A stretch of 64,000 nucleotides of DNA, taken from contig NZ_AWWI01000100.1 of NCBI RefSeq assembly GCF_002760615.1, forward strand, positions 1-64,000, written 5' to 3'. Shown here piece after piece: positions 1 through 8,061 of the stretch. The notes beneath the pieces are model-generated. The model searched no databases, was not told the origin of the DNA, and was given only the letters and a program-made list of their open reading frames with translations. Source of the DNA: Puniceibacterium antarcticum. Its GTDB lineage: Bacteria > Pseudomonadota > Alphaproteobacteria > Rhodobacterales > Rhodobacteraceae. How positions within the stretch are numbered: position 1 is the stretch's first letter; each line of letters opens with the position of its first letter. Position numbers and translations under genes: made by a program.

Positions 1-465
1 CATCTGCAGCTGGTGCGGCCCGCATGGCGGGCGACGGCGCGTGATCATTGGGTGCCGGTGCGCGATGGGCGCGATGTGGCGCGGGTTGTGCCGCCGTCTG
101 CGCGGCTGCTGGTGACGTTGGGGCGTGCGGAGCTGCCCGGGCTGAAGGCGTTTCGCGGGGAGGTTCTGGCGCGGGTGATCGGGACGGAGTTTGGCGCCTT
201 TCCGCTGCGGCGCGGGCGGTTTGTGCCCGGAACCGGGCCGTTTTCGGTGGTGGAAGAGATTGCGCTGCTGCGCCGGTTGCGGATTGACGGGCTGGTGCTG
301 CGCAATGCGGGGGGGCCGGGGGGCTGGCCCAAGCTTGCCGCGGCGCGCCAGTTGGGTCTGCCGGTGATGATGGTGGCACGGCCCCGCCGCCCCGGTGGCG
401 CACGGGTGGAGACAGTAAAGGAGGCCTTGGCATGGCTGAGCAAGAGACAAATATCGGCCGGGTGA
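1..465 (+). CDS. cobK: Precorrin-6A reductase, C-terminal part (partial)
   Basis: The reading frame is open from the first base of the window, so the N-terminus lies outside it. The visible 154 codons resemble the end of CobK/CbiJ, which reduces precorrin-6A with NADPH in corrin-ring synthesis. The best landmark is the stretch near the end, LRNAGGPGGWPKLAAARQLG, followed by LPVMMVARPRRP, which matches the conserved C-terminal NAGG...K...A..LG...V.R.P pattern of the family. The GTG at base 13 could be read as a start, but the protein would then lack its N-terminal half. The stop overlaps the next gene. More cobalamin genes (cobT, cobS, a CobC-like gene) lie 2.6 kb downstream. Confidence 0.8.
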   Translation, partial: HLQLVRPAWRATARDHWVPVRDGRDVARVVPPSARLLVTLGRAELPGLKAFRGEVLARVIGTEFGAFPLRRGRFVPGTGPFSVVEEIALLRRLRIDGLVLRNAGGPGGWPKLAAARQLGLPVMMVARPRRPGGARVETVKEALAWLSKRQISAG

Positions 466-1079
466 TCACCTCGGATGCCTGCGTGGCAGAGGGGGCGGCG
501 TGGCTCGCGGCATCCGAGCCGCGCTTTGCGGAGGCGCTGGCGGCGACGGGGCCTTTGCCGCTGCGCCTGCGCCCAGACGGGTTCGGGCAGTTGTTGCAGG
601 CGATCATCAGCCAGCAGGTGAGCGTGGCCAGTGCGCGCGCGATCTGGGGTAAGCTTGAGATGGCGGGCATGGTCACGGCACCCGCGATCCTGTCGGTAAA
701 CGAAGAGGATCTGCGGGCGCTGGGGCTGAGCCGACAAAAGGCCGGGTATGCCCATGCGCTGGCCGGGGCGGGGCTTGATTTCGACGCGCTGCGGGGGGAT
801 CCGACGGCGGAGGTTGTGCGCAAGCTGACGGCGGTCAAGGGCATCGGGATCTGGACGGCGGAAATCTATGCGATGTTCAGTCTGGGCCGTGCGGATGTCT
901 TTGCCCCCGGCGATCTGGCCTTGCAGGAGGGGGCGCGGCTGTTGTTCGATCTGCCCGAGCGGCCCAAGGATAAGGCCCTGCGGCAGATGGCCGGGGCCTG
1001 GAGCCCGTGGAGATCGGTTGCGGCACGCATCCTCTGGGCCTACTACCATGTGGAGAAACAGAGAGAGGGAACCCTATGA
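432..1079 (+). CDS. DNA-3-methyladenine glycosylase II, AlkA-like
   Basis: This 215-residue helix-hairpin-helix GPD-superfamily glycosylase should excise alkylated purines as the first step of base-excision repair. The family helix QAIISQQVSVASA is near residues 57-69. The helix-hairpin-helix, LTAVKGIGIWTAEIY, is near 132-146. The segment VFAPGDLALQEG follows, and Asp161 is the expected catalytic residue. There is no iron-sulfur cluster Cys motif at the C-terminus, so it is AlkA-like rather than Nth-like. The start overlaps the end of cobK by 34 bases, and the stop overlaps the ATG of the esterase (ATGA), so the three genes are probably co-transcribed. Confidence 0.85.
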   Translation: MAEQETNIGRVITSDACVAEGAAWLAASEPRFAEALAATGPLPLRLRPDGFGQLLQAIISQQVSVASARAIWGKLEMAGMVTAPAILSVNEEDLRALGLSRQKAGYAHALAGAGLDFDALRGDPTAEVVRKLTAVKGIGIWTAEIYAMFSLGRADVFAPGDLALQEGARLLFDLPERPKDKALRQMAGAWSPWRSVAARILWAYYHVEKQREGTL

Positions 1080-1741
1080 CGCGGGTATTGCAGGCAGAAC
1101 GGCGCGAGCCGGTATCGGGAGAGACACGGTCCTGCGTGGTCTTTCTGCATGGCTACGGCGCGAACGGCGCAGACCTTTTGGGGCTGGCCGATCCGCTGGG
1201 CGAACATCTGCCCGACACGCTGTTTGTGGCACCTGATGCGCCCGAGGCCTGCGCCGGGGCGCCCTTCGGGTTTCAGTGGTTCCCGATCCCCTGGATCGAC
1301 AATTCCAGCGAAGAAGAGGCCGAGGCCGGTCTGCTGCAGGCGGCGCAGGATCTGAACTCGTTTCTGGATGCGCTGATGGTGGATGAGGATCTGCTGCCCG
1401 AACAGGTGGTGCTGGTCGGGTTTTCCCAAGGATCGATGATGGCGCTGCATGTGGCGCCGCGCCGCGAGGATCCGATGGCGGGTATCGTCGCCTTTTCGGG
1501 GCGACTGCTGCAGCCGGAACTGCTGGTCGAGGATGTGGTGAGTTTCCCGCCGGTGCTGCTGCTGCATGGCGATCTGGATGATGTGGTGCCGCCGCAATCC
1601 CTGCCGCAGGCGGTCGAAGCGCTGCAGGCTGCGGGATTCGAGGACGTCTTTGCCCATGTCATGAAGGGCACGGCGCATGGAATCGCGCCGGACGGGCTGT
1701 CGGTGGCGCTGGCCTTCATGCGTGACAAGTGCGGGTTGTGA
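1076..1741 (+). CDS. Phospholipase/carboxylesterase family alpha/beta hydrolase
   Basis: This 221-residue protein has the compact fold of the YpfH/carboxylesterase family. It has the oxyanion-hole segment VVFLHGYGANG at about residues 21-31, the nucleophile elbow GFSQGS with Ser117, an acid segment LLHGDLDDVV with Asp169, and a late catalytic His in GTAHGI (His201). The substrate cannot be read from the sequence; the family hydrolyses short acyl esters or lysophospholipids. The start is the ATG overlapping the glycosylase stop. A longer open frame upstream is ignored because it would overlap the glycosylase by about 70 bases. A tandem and mosaic repeat region follows the stop. Confidence 0.8.
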   Translation: MTRVLQAERREPVSGETRSCVVFLHGYGANGADLLGLADPLGEHLPDTLFVAPDAPEACAGAPFGFQWFPIPWIDNSSEEEAEAGLLQAAQDLNSFLDALMVDEDLLPEQVVLVGFSQGSMMALHVAPRREDPMAGIVAFSGRLLQPELLVEDVVSFPPVLLLHGDLDDVVPPQSLPQAVEALQAAGFEDVFAHVMKGTAHGIAPDGLSVALAFMRDKCGL

Positions 1742-1753
1742 CGGCGGAAGCGT

Positions 1754-1902
1754 GGTAGCGGGCGCTGCCCCCCGTCGCGCGGCACGACTGAGAAGCGGTA
1801 AGGGGGCGCTGCCCCAGTCGCGCGGCGCGACTGAGAAGCTGTAGGGGGCGCTGCCCCCGCCGCCCTTTGGGCGGCTCCCCTGGGATATTTAGAGGCAGAT
1901 GA
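1754..1902 (+). repeat. Tandem 43-base repeat joined to a dispersed roseobacter-type repeat
   Basis: Two near-identical units of about 43 bases lie at about 1754-1797 and 1798-1840. Each holds a GGGCGCTGCCCC palindrome and the arm CGCGCGGC.CGACTGAGAAGC. A third unit begins at 1841 and then changes into a different tail: a GCCGCCC/GGGCGGC hairpin followed by GGGATATTTAGAGGCAGATG. The same kind of unit (GGGGC-CTGCCCC, a hairpin, then GGGATATTTAtAGGCAGATGA) recurs at 46521-46580 and, inverted, at 10991-11042. All three copies lie just after a stop codon. Confidence 0.75.
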
Positions 1903-2187
1903 AGTGCGGGCTTTGTCACGCAGGGGCGCTGTTTTGGGGCGCTGTGCGTTTTTTAGCGAAATTATGCGAAGGTCGTTTACCTTTTGCGCCTATAGCCGGT
2001 TACAGGGTTCAGTGCCGCGTCTGCCTGTCATATGGGCGTTACCTGCGCCGCTTAACCCATGGCGGGACACTCCATATGGCGGGGCTTGCCAGATGCTTTC
2101 CGCGATATATAGTGATCTGAGGCTGGGGCAGGGTGTCCTGCTCTGGTGTCGCGGAAACGGGCAGGCAGTGCAGGAGACGAGTCCCCA
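1903..2187. other. Intergenic region before the HNH gene, no gene seen
   Basis: Short open frames exist here (for example 1904-2236) but they have no recognisable protein, no good ribosome-binding site and overlap the HNH start region. The stretch probably carries the promoter of the HNH gene: AT-richer sequence and a TATATAGT box lie at about 2104-2112. Confidence 0.4.
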
Positions 2188-2772
2188 ATGGATGGCGATT
2201 TCAGAACAGCATTTGTGCGCGAGCCGGGGGCTCTGAGACAGAACCCTGCGCTGGTGCTGAATGCCGATTACCGACCCCTCTCTTATTACCCACTCAGTCT
2301 TTGGCCCTGGCAGGAGGCGGTCAAGGCGGCCTTCCTCGACAGGGTGGACATCGTGGCCGAATATGACGAGGTGGTGCGAAGCCCCTCGATGACCCTGAGA
2401 ATTCCCAGCGTCGTGGTGCTGAAAGATTACGTAAAACCTCAAAAGCGCGTGGCTTTCACGCGCTTTAATCTTTTTTTGCGGGACGAATTCCACTGCCAGT
2501 ATTGCGGCAGCAAGGGCGATCTGACCTTTGACCATGTGGTACCGCGTGCGGCGGGGGGGATCACATCCTGGGAAAACGTCGTGGCTGCCTGTGCGCCCTG
2601 CAATCTGCGCAAGGGATCCAAGAGCCTGCGGCAGGCGGGGCTGTCCCTGCGCAAGCCGCCGCGCCAGCCGCGTGCGGAAGATCTGCGCAACATGGGGCGC
2701 AAGTTCCCACCCAACCACCTGCACGACAGCTGGATGGATTACCTGTACTGGGATGCGGAACTGGAGGCCTGA
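2188..2772 (+). CDS. HNH endonuclease family protein
   Basis: This 194-residue protein has a C-terminal HNH zinc-finger nuclease domain. It shows CQYCG (Cys103, Cys106), the catalytic DHVVPR (His116), the Asn of SWEN (130), and the second zinc pair CAPCN (135, 138). The N-terminal half (VLNADYRPLSYYPLSLWPWQ) is typical of the widespread alphaproteobacterial HNH protein that is usually single-copy and chromosomal. It is not obviously a restriction enzyme, since no methylase or specificity gene is nearby. The ATG at 2188 is chosen because AGGAG lies about 11 bases upstream; an open frame runs upstream to 2146. Its physiological role is unknown. Confidence 0.8.
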   Translation: MDGDFRTAFVREPGALRQNPALVLNADYRPLSYYPLSLWPWQEAVKAAFLDRVDIVAEYDEVVRSPSMTLRIPSVVVLKDYVKPQKRVAFTRFNLFLRDEFHCQYCGSKGDLTFDHVVPRAAGGITSWENVVAACAPCNLRKGSKSLRQAGLSLRKPPRQPRAEDLRNMGRKFPPNHLHDSWMDYLYWDAELEA

Positions 2773-3076
2773 GGTCTGCATTCTGTGGTCTGATGGGGTT
2801 TCGCGTGCCGGGCTCCGGGGGGCAGGGGATCGCCTGAGGGGCGATTGTTCTGCGTCATGCTCCGACAGAGCTGCGTGTTCTTCAGTTTGTTGAGAGCGGG
2901 GCAGACCGCTCCTTGGTCAGCTGCCCGCCGAAACATGGCTGCGCCCCTGCCGCAGGGGTGGATTATGATGCAGATCCCTCTGGCATCCGGGGGCAAAGTT
3001 GCCGGGAAGCCATACCAGAGTGTCCTGCGATGTACTAATGGTTGAGCGGCGCGCGTCGCCCGGATATGCCTTTGGC
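2773..3076. other. Intergenic leader before cobT, no gene or riboswitch recognised
   Basis: About 300 bases contain several small hairpins, such as CCCCTGCCGCAGGGG near 2944-2958 and GATCGCC..GGGCGATT near 2829-2845. I looked for the conserved boxes of a cobalamin riboswitch because cobT follows, and did not find them. No convincing coding frame is present. Confidence 0.4.
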
Positions 3077-4090
3077 ATGAACACAGATCACATATCAGAG
3101 TTCGACTCGGCCCTGCGGCGAAAACTCGACACCAAGACCAAACCGCAGGGGTCCCTGGGACGCATCGAAGACATCGCAGCGCAGGTTGCGCGGCTTCAGC
3201 GGCGGCTGGACCCGGTGATGAAGCGCTGTGCGCTGATTCTTTTTGCCGCCGATCACGGCATCGCAGAGGAGGGGCTGTCTGCCTATCCCCAGGCTGTGAC
3301 CCGGCAGATGGTGGCGAATTTTGCCAGTGGCGGGGCGGCGGCGAATGTCTTTGCCCGTGCACAGGGCATGGATCTTCGGGTGATCAATGCCGGGGTGATC
3401 GGCGGCGCCTTTGACATGCTGGAGGTTGAGGAGCATGCGATCGCCGAAGGCACGGCAAATTTCCTGACCGGCCCCGCAATGACCGCCGCACAGGCGCAGG
3501 AGGCGCTGTATATTGGCGAGCATTTTGGCACCTGCGGCACCCATGATGCCACGGCCTTTGGCGAGATGGGGATCGGCAATACCTCTGCCGCTTCTGTGAT
3601 GGCGCACAAGCTGACCGGTCTGCCGCTGGATGTGCTGGTCGGGCGTGGCACCGGGCTTGCGCCCGAGGGGCTGGCGCGCAAGCTGTCGGTTCTGGAACGG
3701 GCGGCGGCGCGCACGGGTGCGCTGACGCCGCGCGCCGTGCTGGAGCACTACGGCGGATTTGAAATCGTGATGATGACCGGCGCCATGCTGGGCGCTGCCA
3801 GGGCTAAGCGCATCGTGCTGGTGGATGGGTTCATCGCCACCGTTGCGGCAATGGCCGCCTGCGCGCTGGACCCTTCGGTGCGCGCGGCGATGATCTTTGC
3901 CCACCGCTCGGACGAGGCGGGGCACAGTGCGGTGCTTGAGACGATGGACGCCAGCCCGCTGCTGGATCTGAACATGCGGCTGGGAGAGGGATCCGGCGCC
4001 GCGCTGGCCTGGCCGTTGCTGAGCGCCTCTGTCGCCATGCTGAACGAGATGGCGAGCTTTGAGGATGCCGGCGTGTCCGGTCCGGCGTGA
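3077..4090 (+). CDS. cobT: Nicotinate-nucleotide--dimethylbenzimidazole phosphoribosyltransferase
   Basis: This 337-residue CobT makes alpha-ribazole-5'-phosphate from nicotinate mononucleotide and dimethylbenzimidazole, supplying the lower ligand of cobalamin. Family marks include the N-terminal DTKTKPQGSLGRIEDIA, the substrate loop LILFAADHGIAEEGLSAYP, the GEMGIGNTSAAS motif in the middle, and the C-terminal LGEGSGAALA carrying the expected catalytic Glu. Length is normal (about 335-350). The ATG at 3077 opens MNTDHISEF; a longer frame upstream has no family homology. The stop overlaps the GTG of cobS, so cobT-cobS-phosphatase form an operon for nucleotide-loop assembly. Confidence 0.93.
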   Translation: MNTDHISEFDSALRRKLDTKTKPQGSLGRIEDIAAQVARLQRRLDPVMKRCALILFAADHGIAEEGLSAYPQAVTRQMVANFASGGAAANVFARAQGMDLRVINAGVIGGAFDMLEVEEHAIAEGTANFLTGPAMTAAQAQEALYIGEHFGTCGTHDATAFGEMGIGNTSAASVMAHKLTGLPLDVLVGRGTGLAPEGLARKLSVLERAAARTGALTPRAVLEHYGGFEIVMMTGAMLGAARAKRIVLVDGFIATVAAMAACALDPSVRAAMIFAHRSDEAGHSAVLETMDASPLLDLNMRLGEGSGAALAWPLLSASVAMLNEMASFEDAGVSGPA

Positions 4091-4872
4091 TCCGGAGCCT
4101 GCGGGTGAAAGAGGCGCTGCGCATCGAATGGGGGCTGTTTCTGCTGGCGGTGCAGTTCCTGACCCGGCTGCCGGTGCCGCGGGATCTGCCATTTTCCGAT
4201 GATCTTCTGATCCGGGCGACCAAATACTACACGCTGGTCGGCCTGCTGATCGGTCTGATCGGGGCCTGTGTGCTGATGGTCTTTGCCCGCCCGCTGGGCT
4301 TGCCGGTGGCGGTGGTGCTGTCGCTGGCCGCGACCCTGGCTGTGACGGGGGCGTTTCACGAAGACGGTCTGGCCGATGCGGCCGACGGGCTTTGGGGGGG
4401 GCTCACGCGCGAGCGGCGGCTTGAGATCATGCGCGACAGCCGCATCGGCACCTATGGCACCGTGGCGCTGATCACGGTGCTGGCGCTGAAACTGACGCTG
4501 CTGGCGAGCCTGACGCCCGGGGTGGCGGCTTGGGGGCTGGTTCTGGGCCATGTGCTGGGGCGGATGGCGGCGGTGCATGTGATTGCAACCACAGTTTATG
4601 CCCGGGATGTGGGGGCCAAGTTTGTCGCCCCTATGGTGACGGGCGATGGCTATCGGATTGCCCTGACCCTTGCGCTGGTCGTGCTGAGCTGCGGGGTTCT
4701 GGCGCTGGGGCCAGGGCCGGCGCTGACCGGGTTTGCCCTCTGCATTCTGCTTGGGCAGGTGATGCGGCGCATCTGTCTGGACCGGATCGGCGGGTATACC
4801 GGCGATTGTCTGGGGGCGATCCAGCAACTGGGCGAATTGGGGATCTATCTGGGACTTGCGCTGTGGCTGTGA
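4087..4872 (+). CDS. cobS: Adenosylcobinamide-GDP ribazoletransferase (cobalamin synthase)
   Basis: This 261-residue integral membrane protein joins adenosylcobinamide-GDP to alpha-ribazole(-phosphate), the last assembly step of cobalamin. The hallmark acidic motif GAFHEDGLADAADGLWGG lies near residues 88-105, followed by RDSRIGTYG. Several hydrophobic helices follow (about 50-70, 120-165, 195-225). The N-terminal FLTRLPVP motif is also typical. The GTG start at 4087 overlaps the cobT stop (GTGA), and the cobS stop overlaps the GTG of the phosphatase in the same way. No regulatory element is visible inside the operon. Confidence 0.92.
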   Translation: MIRSLRVKEALRIEWGLFLLAVQFLTRLPVPRDLPFSDDLLIRATKYYTLVGLLIGLIGACVLMVFARPLGLPVAVVLSLAATLAVTGAFHEDGLADAADGLWGGLTRERRLEIMRDSRIGTYGTVALITVLALKLTLLASLTPGVAAWGLVLGHVLGRMAAVHVIATTVYARDVGAKFVAPMVTGDGYRIALTLALVVLSCGVLALGPGPALTGFALCILLGQVMRRICLDRIGGYTGDCLGAIQQLGELGIYLGLALWL

Positions 4873-5366
4873 CGCTGGTGCGCCACACCCGGCCCGATGT
4901 CGCCAAGGGCATCTGTTACGGACGCACGGATTTGACCCTGGCCGAGGGGTTTGTGACGGAATGTGATGCTGTGATCGCGGCATTACCCCGGCCATCTGTT
5001 GTGGTCTCTTCACCTTTGGAACGATGCAGGGTGCTTGCCACGCGCGTGTCAGCGGAGTTTGGCGTGGATCTGATCCTGTCCGAGGATTTCATCGAGATGG
5101 ATTTCGGCGCCTGGGAGGGGGTTGCTTGGGACGCCATCGGGCGCGGCCCGCTGGATGACTGGGCCGCGGATTTTCTGGGCTATGCGGGCCATGGCGGGGA
5201 AAGCGTGGCCCAGCTGCGCGACCGCGTGGCGCGGGGCCTGTCCGGCCTGCCCGATGGCGCCGTTGTGGTGACCCATGCCGGGGTGATCAAGGCGGCGCTG
5301 GCGCTGCGCGGTGATGCGGCGGGCTGGGACCATCGTTCGGAATTTGGCGCGGTGGTGCCGCTGTGA
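4869..5366 (+). CDS. Histidine phosphatase, probable alpha-ribazole phosphatase
   Basis: This 165-residue protein belongs to the phosphoglycerate-mutase-like histidine phosphatases. Catalytic features are the N-terminal TLVRHTRPDV (phosphohistidine), SSPLERC, a second acidic element DFGAWEGV, and the late VVTHAGVIKAAL His. Its position directly after cobS, with a GTGA overlap, suggests removal of the phosphate from alpha-ribazole phosphate or adenosylcobalamin phosphate, the CobC role. The family is broad, so the substrate is inferred from context. It is slightly short (CobC is about 200 residues) but all core motifs are present. Open sequence upstream inside cobS is in the wrong frame and is not coding. 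Confidence 0.75.
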   Translation: MTLVRHTRPDVAKGICYGRTDLTLAEGFVTECDAVIAALPRPSVVVSSPLERCRVLATRVSAEFGVDLILSEDFIEMDFGAWEGVAWDAIGRGPLDDWAADFLGYAGHGGESVAQLRDRVARGLSGLPDGAVVVTHAGVIKAALALRGDAAGWDHRSEFGAVVPL

Positions 5367-5430
5367 CAGGCTTGCGATCTTGTCGCTGGTACGTTCCAAT
5401 GGCCACTGTTCGTGCCGCTGGGGGATGGCC

Positions 5431-6018
5431 ATGAGCGGAGTCGCATCAGAGGCCGCGGGGCTGGATCTGCGCCTTCTGGTGCCGCTGGTTGCCGCGCTCT
5501 GTGCCTTTGTCGCCTGGGTGGGGCGGATCTGGTATGAAGGCTGGCAGGACAACCGTCGCCGGGCCCGCGCGCAGGACAATCTGGTGCGCGCGCTTTATGC
5601 CGAGATCGATTTCAACACCCGCGATATGGAAGAGTTTTTGGAAAAATCGCCGTCAGAGGCGGTCTTGCGCGACAAGATGACCGCCGATCCGAACCTTGTG
5701 CCGCATATCACCGACGCGCGCCATACCGAGATTTATCGCTGCCGGATCAGTGAATTGCACACGGTCAAGCATGAAACCCTGCGCCGGATGGTGCATTTCT
5801 ACGGGGTGCTGGAAAAGATCAAGGTGCAGATCGACGCCGACAACTACCCCAGTTACAAGACGCTGAGTATCGAGGGGCGGATGAATGCGGTTTTGGTGAT
5901 CATCCGCACAGCCGAGCGCGCCCGCGATTTCGGACAGGATATTCTGGACGATATGGCAGAGGACTACGTGGCACTGGGTTTGACGCGCTTTGACCGCAGT
6001 TTCAGGTCCCGCCTGTAG
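5431..6018 (+). CDS. Conserved hypothetical single-span membrane protein
   Basis: This protein of about 195 residues has one hydrophobic segment near its N-terminus (LRLLVPLVAALCAFVAWVGRIW, about residues 11-32). A largely helical, charged soluble domain follows, containing ALYAEIDFNTRDMEEFLEKSP and a Tyr/His/Arg-rich middle (HTEIYRCRISELHTVKHETLRR). I do not recognise a family. The start could be 5425 or 5431; a G-rich stretch (GGGGGATG) precedes 5425. It follows the cobalamin operon by only about 60 bases, but nothing in it suggests a role in cobalamin synthesis. Confidence 0.6.
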   Translation: MSGVASEAAGLDLRLLVPLVAALCAFVAWVGRIWYEGWQDNRRRARAQDNLVRALYAEIDFNTRDMEEFLEKSPSEAVLRDKMTADPNLVPHITDARHTEIYRCRISELHTVKHETLRRMVHFYGVLEKIKVQIDADNYPSYKTLSIEGRMNAVLVIIRTAERARDFGQDILDDMAEDYVALGLTRFDRSFRSRL

Positions 6019-6256
6019 GTGCTGAAAGACTGACGCCAACAGGGCAGGCGCCGTCCGGAACGGGATTTGGATCAGACGATGATCGGATCAGGACTGGTCA
6101 TAGGCACCTCTTTCAAGCCGCATGCGCATGCTTTGGTTATATCCGATTTCGGCCCGCCGACAAAGCGGTTTGATCGGGTGGGTCACACACCCTGTGTCGC
6201 CGACAGCTGTCTGATCAGCTCAGACCAGCTGATTGCCAACAAAAGATAGGCAGCAG

Positions 6257-6290
6257 GCGGCTTAACATCAAGTTAAGCCGCCCGTTTCCT
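6257..6290. terminator. Rho-independent terminator, probably bidirectional
   Basis: A perfect 10-base stem GCGGCTTAAC / GTTAAGCCGC with an ATCAA loop lies at 6257-6281. It is followed on the plus strand by CCGTTTCCTTTT, and on the minus strand by a weaker CTATCTTTTG. It sits between the convergent hypothetical gene (ends 6018) and dnaB (ends 6317). The preceding stretch, 6019-6256, holds no convincing gene. Confidence 0.65.
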
Positions 6291-6316
6291 TTTCAGGATG
6301 CCTGAGGTCACACCGC

Positions 6317-7813
6317 TTAGAAACCCACGTCACCATTGGTGTTCTGCCAGGGTTTCACAAGGTTGCCAAAGCGGGTGAACTGCCCCTCGAACGACAATTC
6401 GACCGTGCCGATTGGGCCGTGACGTTGCTTGCCGATGACAACTTCGGCCTTGCCGTGCAGGCGTTCCATTTCCTCTTGCCACTGGGCCATCTTGTCGAGG
6501 TCGTGATCACCGGGCTTTTCGCGTTCCTTGTAATATTCCTCGCGGAACACAAACATCACGACGTCCGCATCCTGTTCGATCGACCCGGATTCCCGCAGGT
6601 CGGAAAGCTGCGGGCGCTTATCCTCGCGGGATTCGACCTGACGCGACAGCTGCGACAGGGCGATGACCGGAATGTGCAATTCCTTGGCGATGGCCTTGAG
6701 GCCCATGGTGATTTCCGAGATTTCGTTCACCCGGTTTTCCGACTTGCCCGTGCCACGCACCAGCTGCAGATAATCGACGATCAGAACATCCAGCCCATGG
6801 GTCCGCTTCAGCCGCCGCGCGCGCGCCGCAAGCTGTGAAATCGGCAGGGCAGGCGTGTCGTCGATATAAAGCGGGCAGGCCTCCAGCGATTTGGCGGCGT
6901 CGACGAAACGGCGGAATTCGGCCTCTGTCATGTCGCCCCGGCGGATTTGTTCGGAGGGCACTTCGGACGCTTCGGACAGGATCCGCGCGGCCAGCTGTTC
7001 GGCGCTCATTTCCAGCGAATAGAACCCGACCACGCCGCCTTCTATCGCGCCTTCGGTGCCGTCGGCTTTCATGCCGCGCTTGTACGCCTTGGCCACATTG
7101 AAGGCGATGTTGGTGGCGAGCGAGGTTTTCCCCATCGACGGACGCCCGGCGAGGATCAGAAGGTCAGAGGGATGCAGACCGCCCAGTTTCTTGTCCATAT
7201 CGACAAGCCCGGTGGAAATCCCCGACAGGCCCCCCTCACGCTGATAGGCGGCATTGGCGACATTGACCGCATCGGTGACGGCGCGCAGAAAGCTTTGGAA
7301 GCCGGAGTCAGAATTGCCCTGTTCGGCCAGCTTGTAGAGCGCCTGTTCCGCCTCGACGATCTGTTCACGCGGCTCATTACTCACATCGACCTTGGACGCC
7401 TTGGCGCTGATGTCGCGGCCAAGCGAGATCAGATCGCGCCGGATCGCAAGGTCATAGATCATCTGTGCATAGTCACGCACCGCAAAGGAGCTGACCGCAG
7501 CGCCGGCAAGACGGGCAAGATAGGCGGGGCCGCCCAGTTCCTTCAGTCCCTCGTCATCCTCCATGAACGCCTTGAGCGTCACGGGAGAGGCGAGGTTGTT
7601 CTTGGCGATGCGGGCGGCGGCGATTTCATAGATGCGGGCATGGACCGGATCATAGAAATGCTGCGAACTGATGATGCTGGCGATCCGGTCGTAAATGTCG
7701 TTGTTGGTCAGGATCGCGCCCAGAAGCTGTTGTTCCGCCTCGATGGAATGCGGCATGGTTTCCGGGGCCTGCACCTCGGCGCCGGTCGGATTGAATGCGG
7801 TGACTTCGTTCAT
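6317..7813 (-). CDS. dnaB: Replicative DNA helicase
   Basis: This 498-residue DnaB-family hexameric helicase unwinds DNA ahead of the replisome. The N-terminal DnaB domain starts with PHSIEAEQQLLGAIL. The RecA-like C-terminal domain has the Walker A motif LAGRPSMGKTSLA, then FYSLEMSAEQLAAR, the Walker B region LIVDYLQLV, and the H4-region LSQLSRQVESREDKRPQLSD. A short insertion between Walker A and the next strand (about 16 residues, KRGMKADGTEGAIEGG) is seen in alphaproteobacterial homologues. The ATG at 7813 is chosen because AGGGG lies 6-7 bases upstream; an ATG 3 bases earlier and a longer open frame are less likely. It lies downstream of pyrC-pyrE on the same strand. Confidence 0.95.
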   Translation of the reverse strand: MNEVTAFNPTGAEVQAPETMPHSIEAEQQLLGAILTNNDIYDRIASIISSQHFYDPVHARIYEIAAARIAKNNLASPVTLKAFMEDDEGLKELGGPAYLARLAGAAVSSFAVRDYAQMIYDLAIRRDLISLGRDISAKASKVDVSNEPREQIVEAEQALYKLAEQGNSDSGFQSFLRAVTDAVNVANAAYQREGGLSGISTGLVDMDKKLGGLHPSDLLILAGRPSMGKTSLATNIAFNVAKAYKRGMKADGTEGAIEGGVVGFYSLEMSAEQLAARILSEASEVPSEQIRRGDMTEAEFRRFVDAAKSLEACPLYIDDTPALPISQLAARARRLKRTHGLDVLIVDYLQLVRGTGKSENRVNEISEITMGLKAIAKELHIPVIALSQLSRQVESREDKRPQLSDLRESGSIEQDADVVMFVFREEYYKEREKPGDHDLDKMAQWQEEMERLHGKAEVVIGKQRHGPIGTVELSFEGQFTRFGNLVKPWQNTNGDVGF

Positions 7814-8011
7814 CATCTGCCCCTGATTTCTGCTCTGGTCCGCGTGCCGGTTGGCCGGTCTTGCGTGTTGGATCATCATAGCGAAAGCGCCTGCCGACCC
7901 CTAGGGGGAACAAGTCTGTGGACAAGTCCCGGGAAGCGGCGGCGCTCCGCTGATGATCGAAAAGTTGCCTCAGCATAGGGTATGGCGCCCCGTGCTGTCC
8001 ACCATATCTGG

Positions 8012-8041
8012 GAATGACGCGCGATTCTCCGCGCGTCATTC
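8012..8041. other. Strong hairpin without a U tract between pyrE and dnaB
   Basis: GAATGACGCGCG and CGCGCGTCATTC form a perfect 12-base inverted repeat around the 6-base loop ATTCTC. It lies about 20 bases beyond the pyrE stop. No run of T follows on either strand, so a simple intrinsic terminator is doubtful. It may protect the 3' end of the pyrE message or separate it from dnaB. Confidence 0.6.
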
Positions 8042-8061
8042 GCCTCAGCCCTGTGGAAGAT

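Noticed and set aside
45-1049. Long minus-strand open frame of 334 codons
   Set aside because: It is antisense to the glycosylase and shows only Arg/Pro-rich sequence typical of shadow frames in high-G+C DNA.
1899-2236. Short plus-strand frames before the HNH gene
   Set aside because: They have no ribosome-binding site, overlap the repeat and HNH leader, and no recognisable protein.
2773-3076. Cobalamin riboswitch before cobT
   Set aside because: The conserved B12 box and core motifs could not be found; only unrelated short hairpins are present.
3748-5013. Minus-strand open frame of 421 codons
   Set aside because: It lies opposite cobT, cobS and the phosphatase. Its composition (Gln, His, Arg and Pro) is a reading-frame artefact, with no domain.
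6067-6249. 60-codon plus-strand frame before the terminator
   Set aside because: It starts at TTG without a ribosome-binding site and has no recognisable features.
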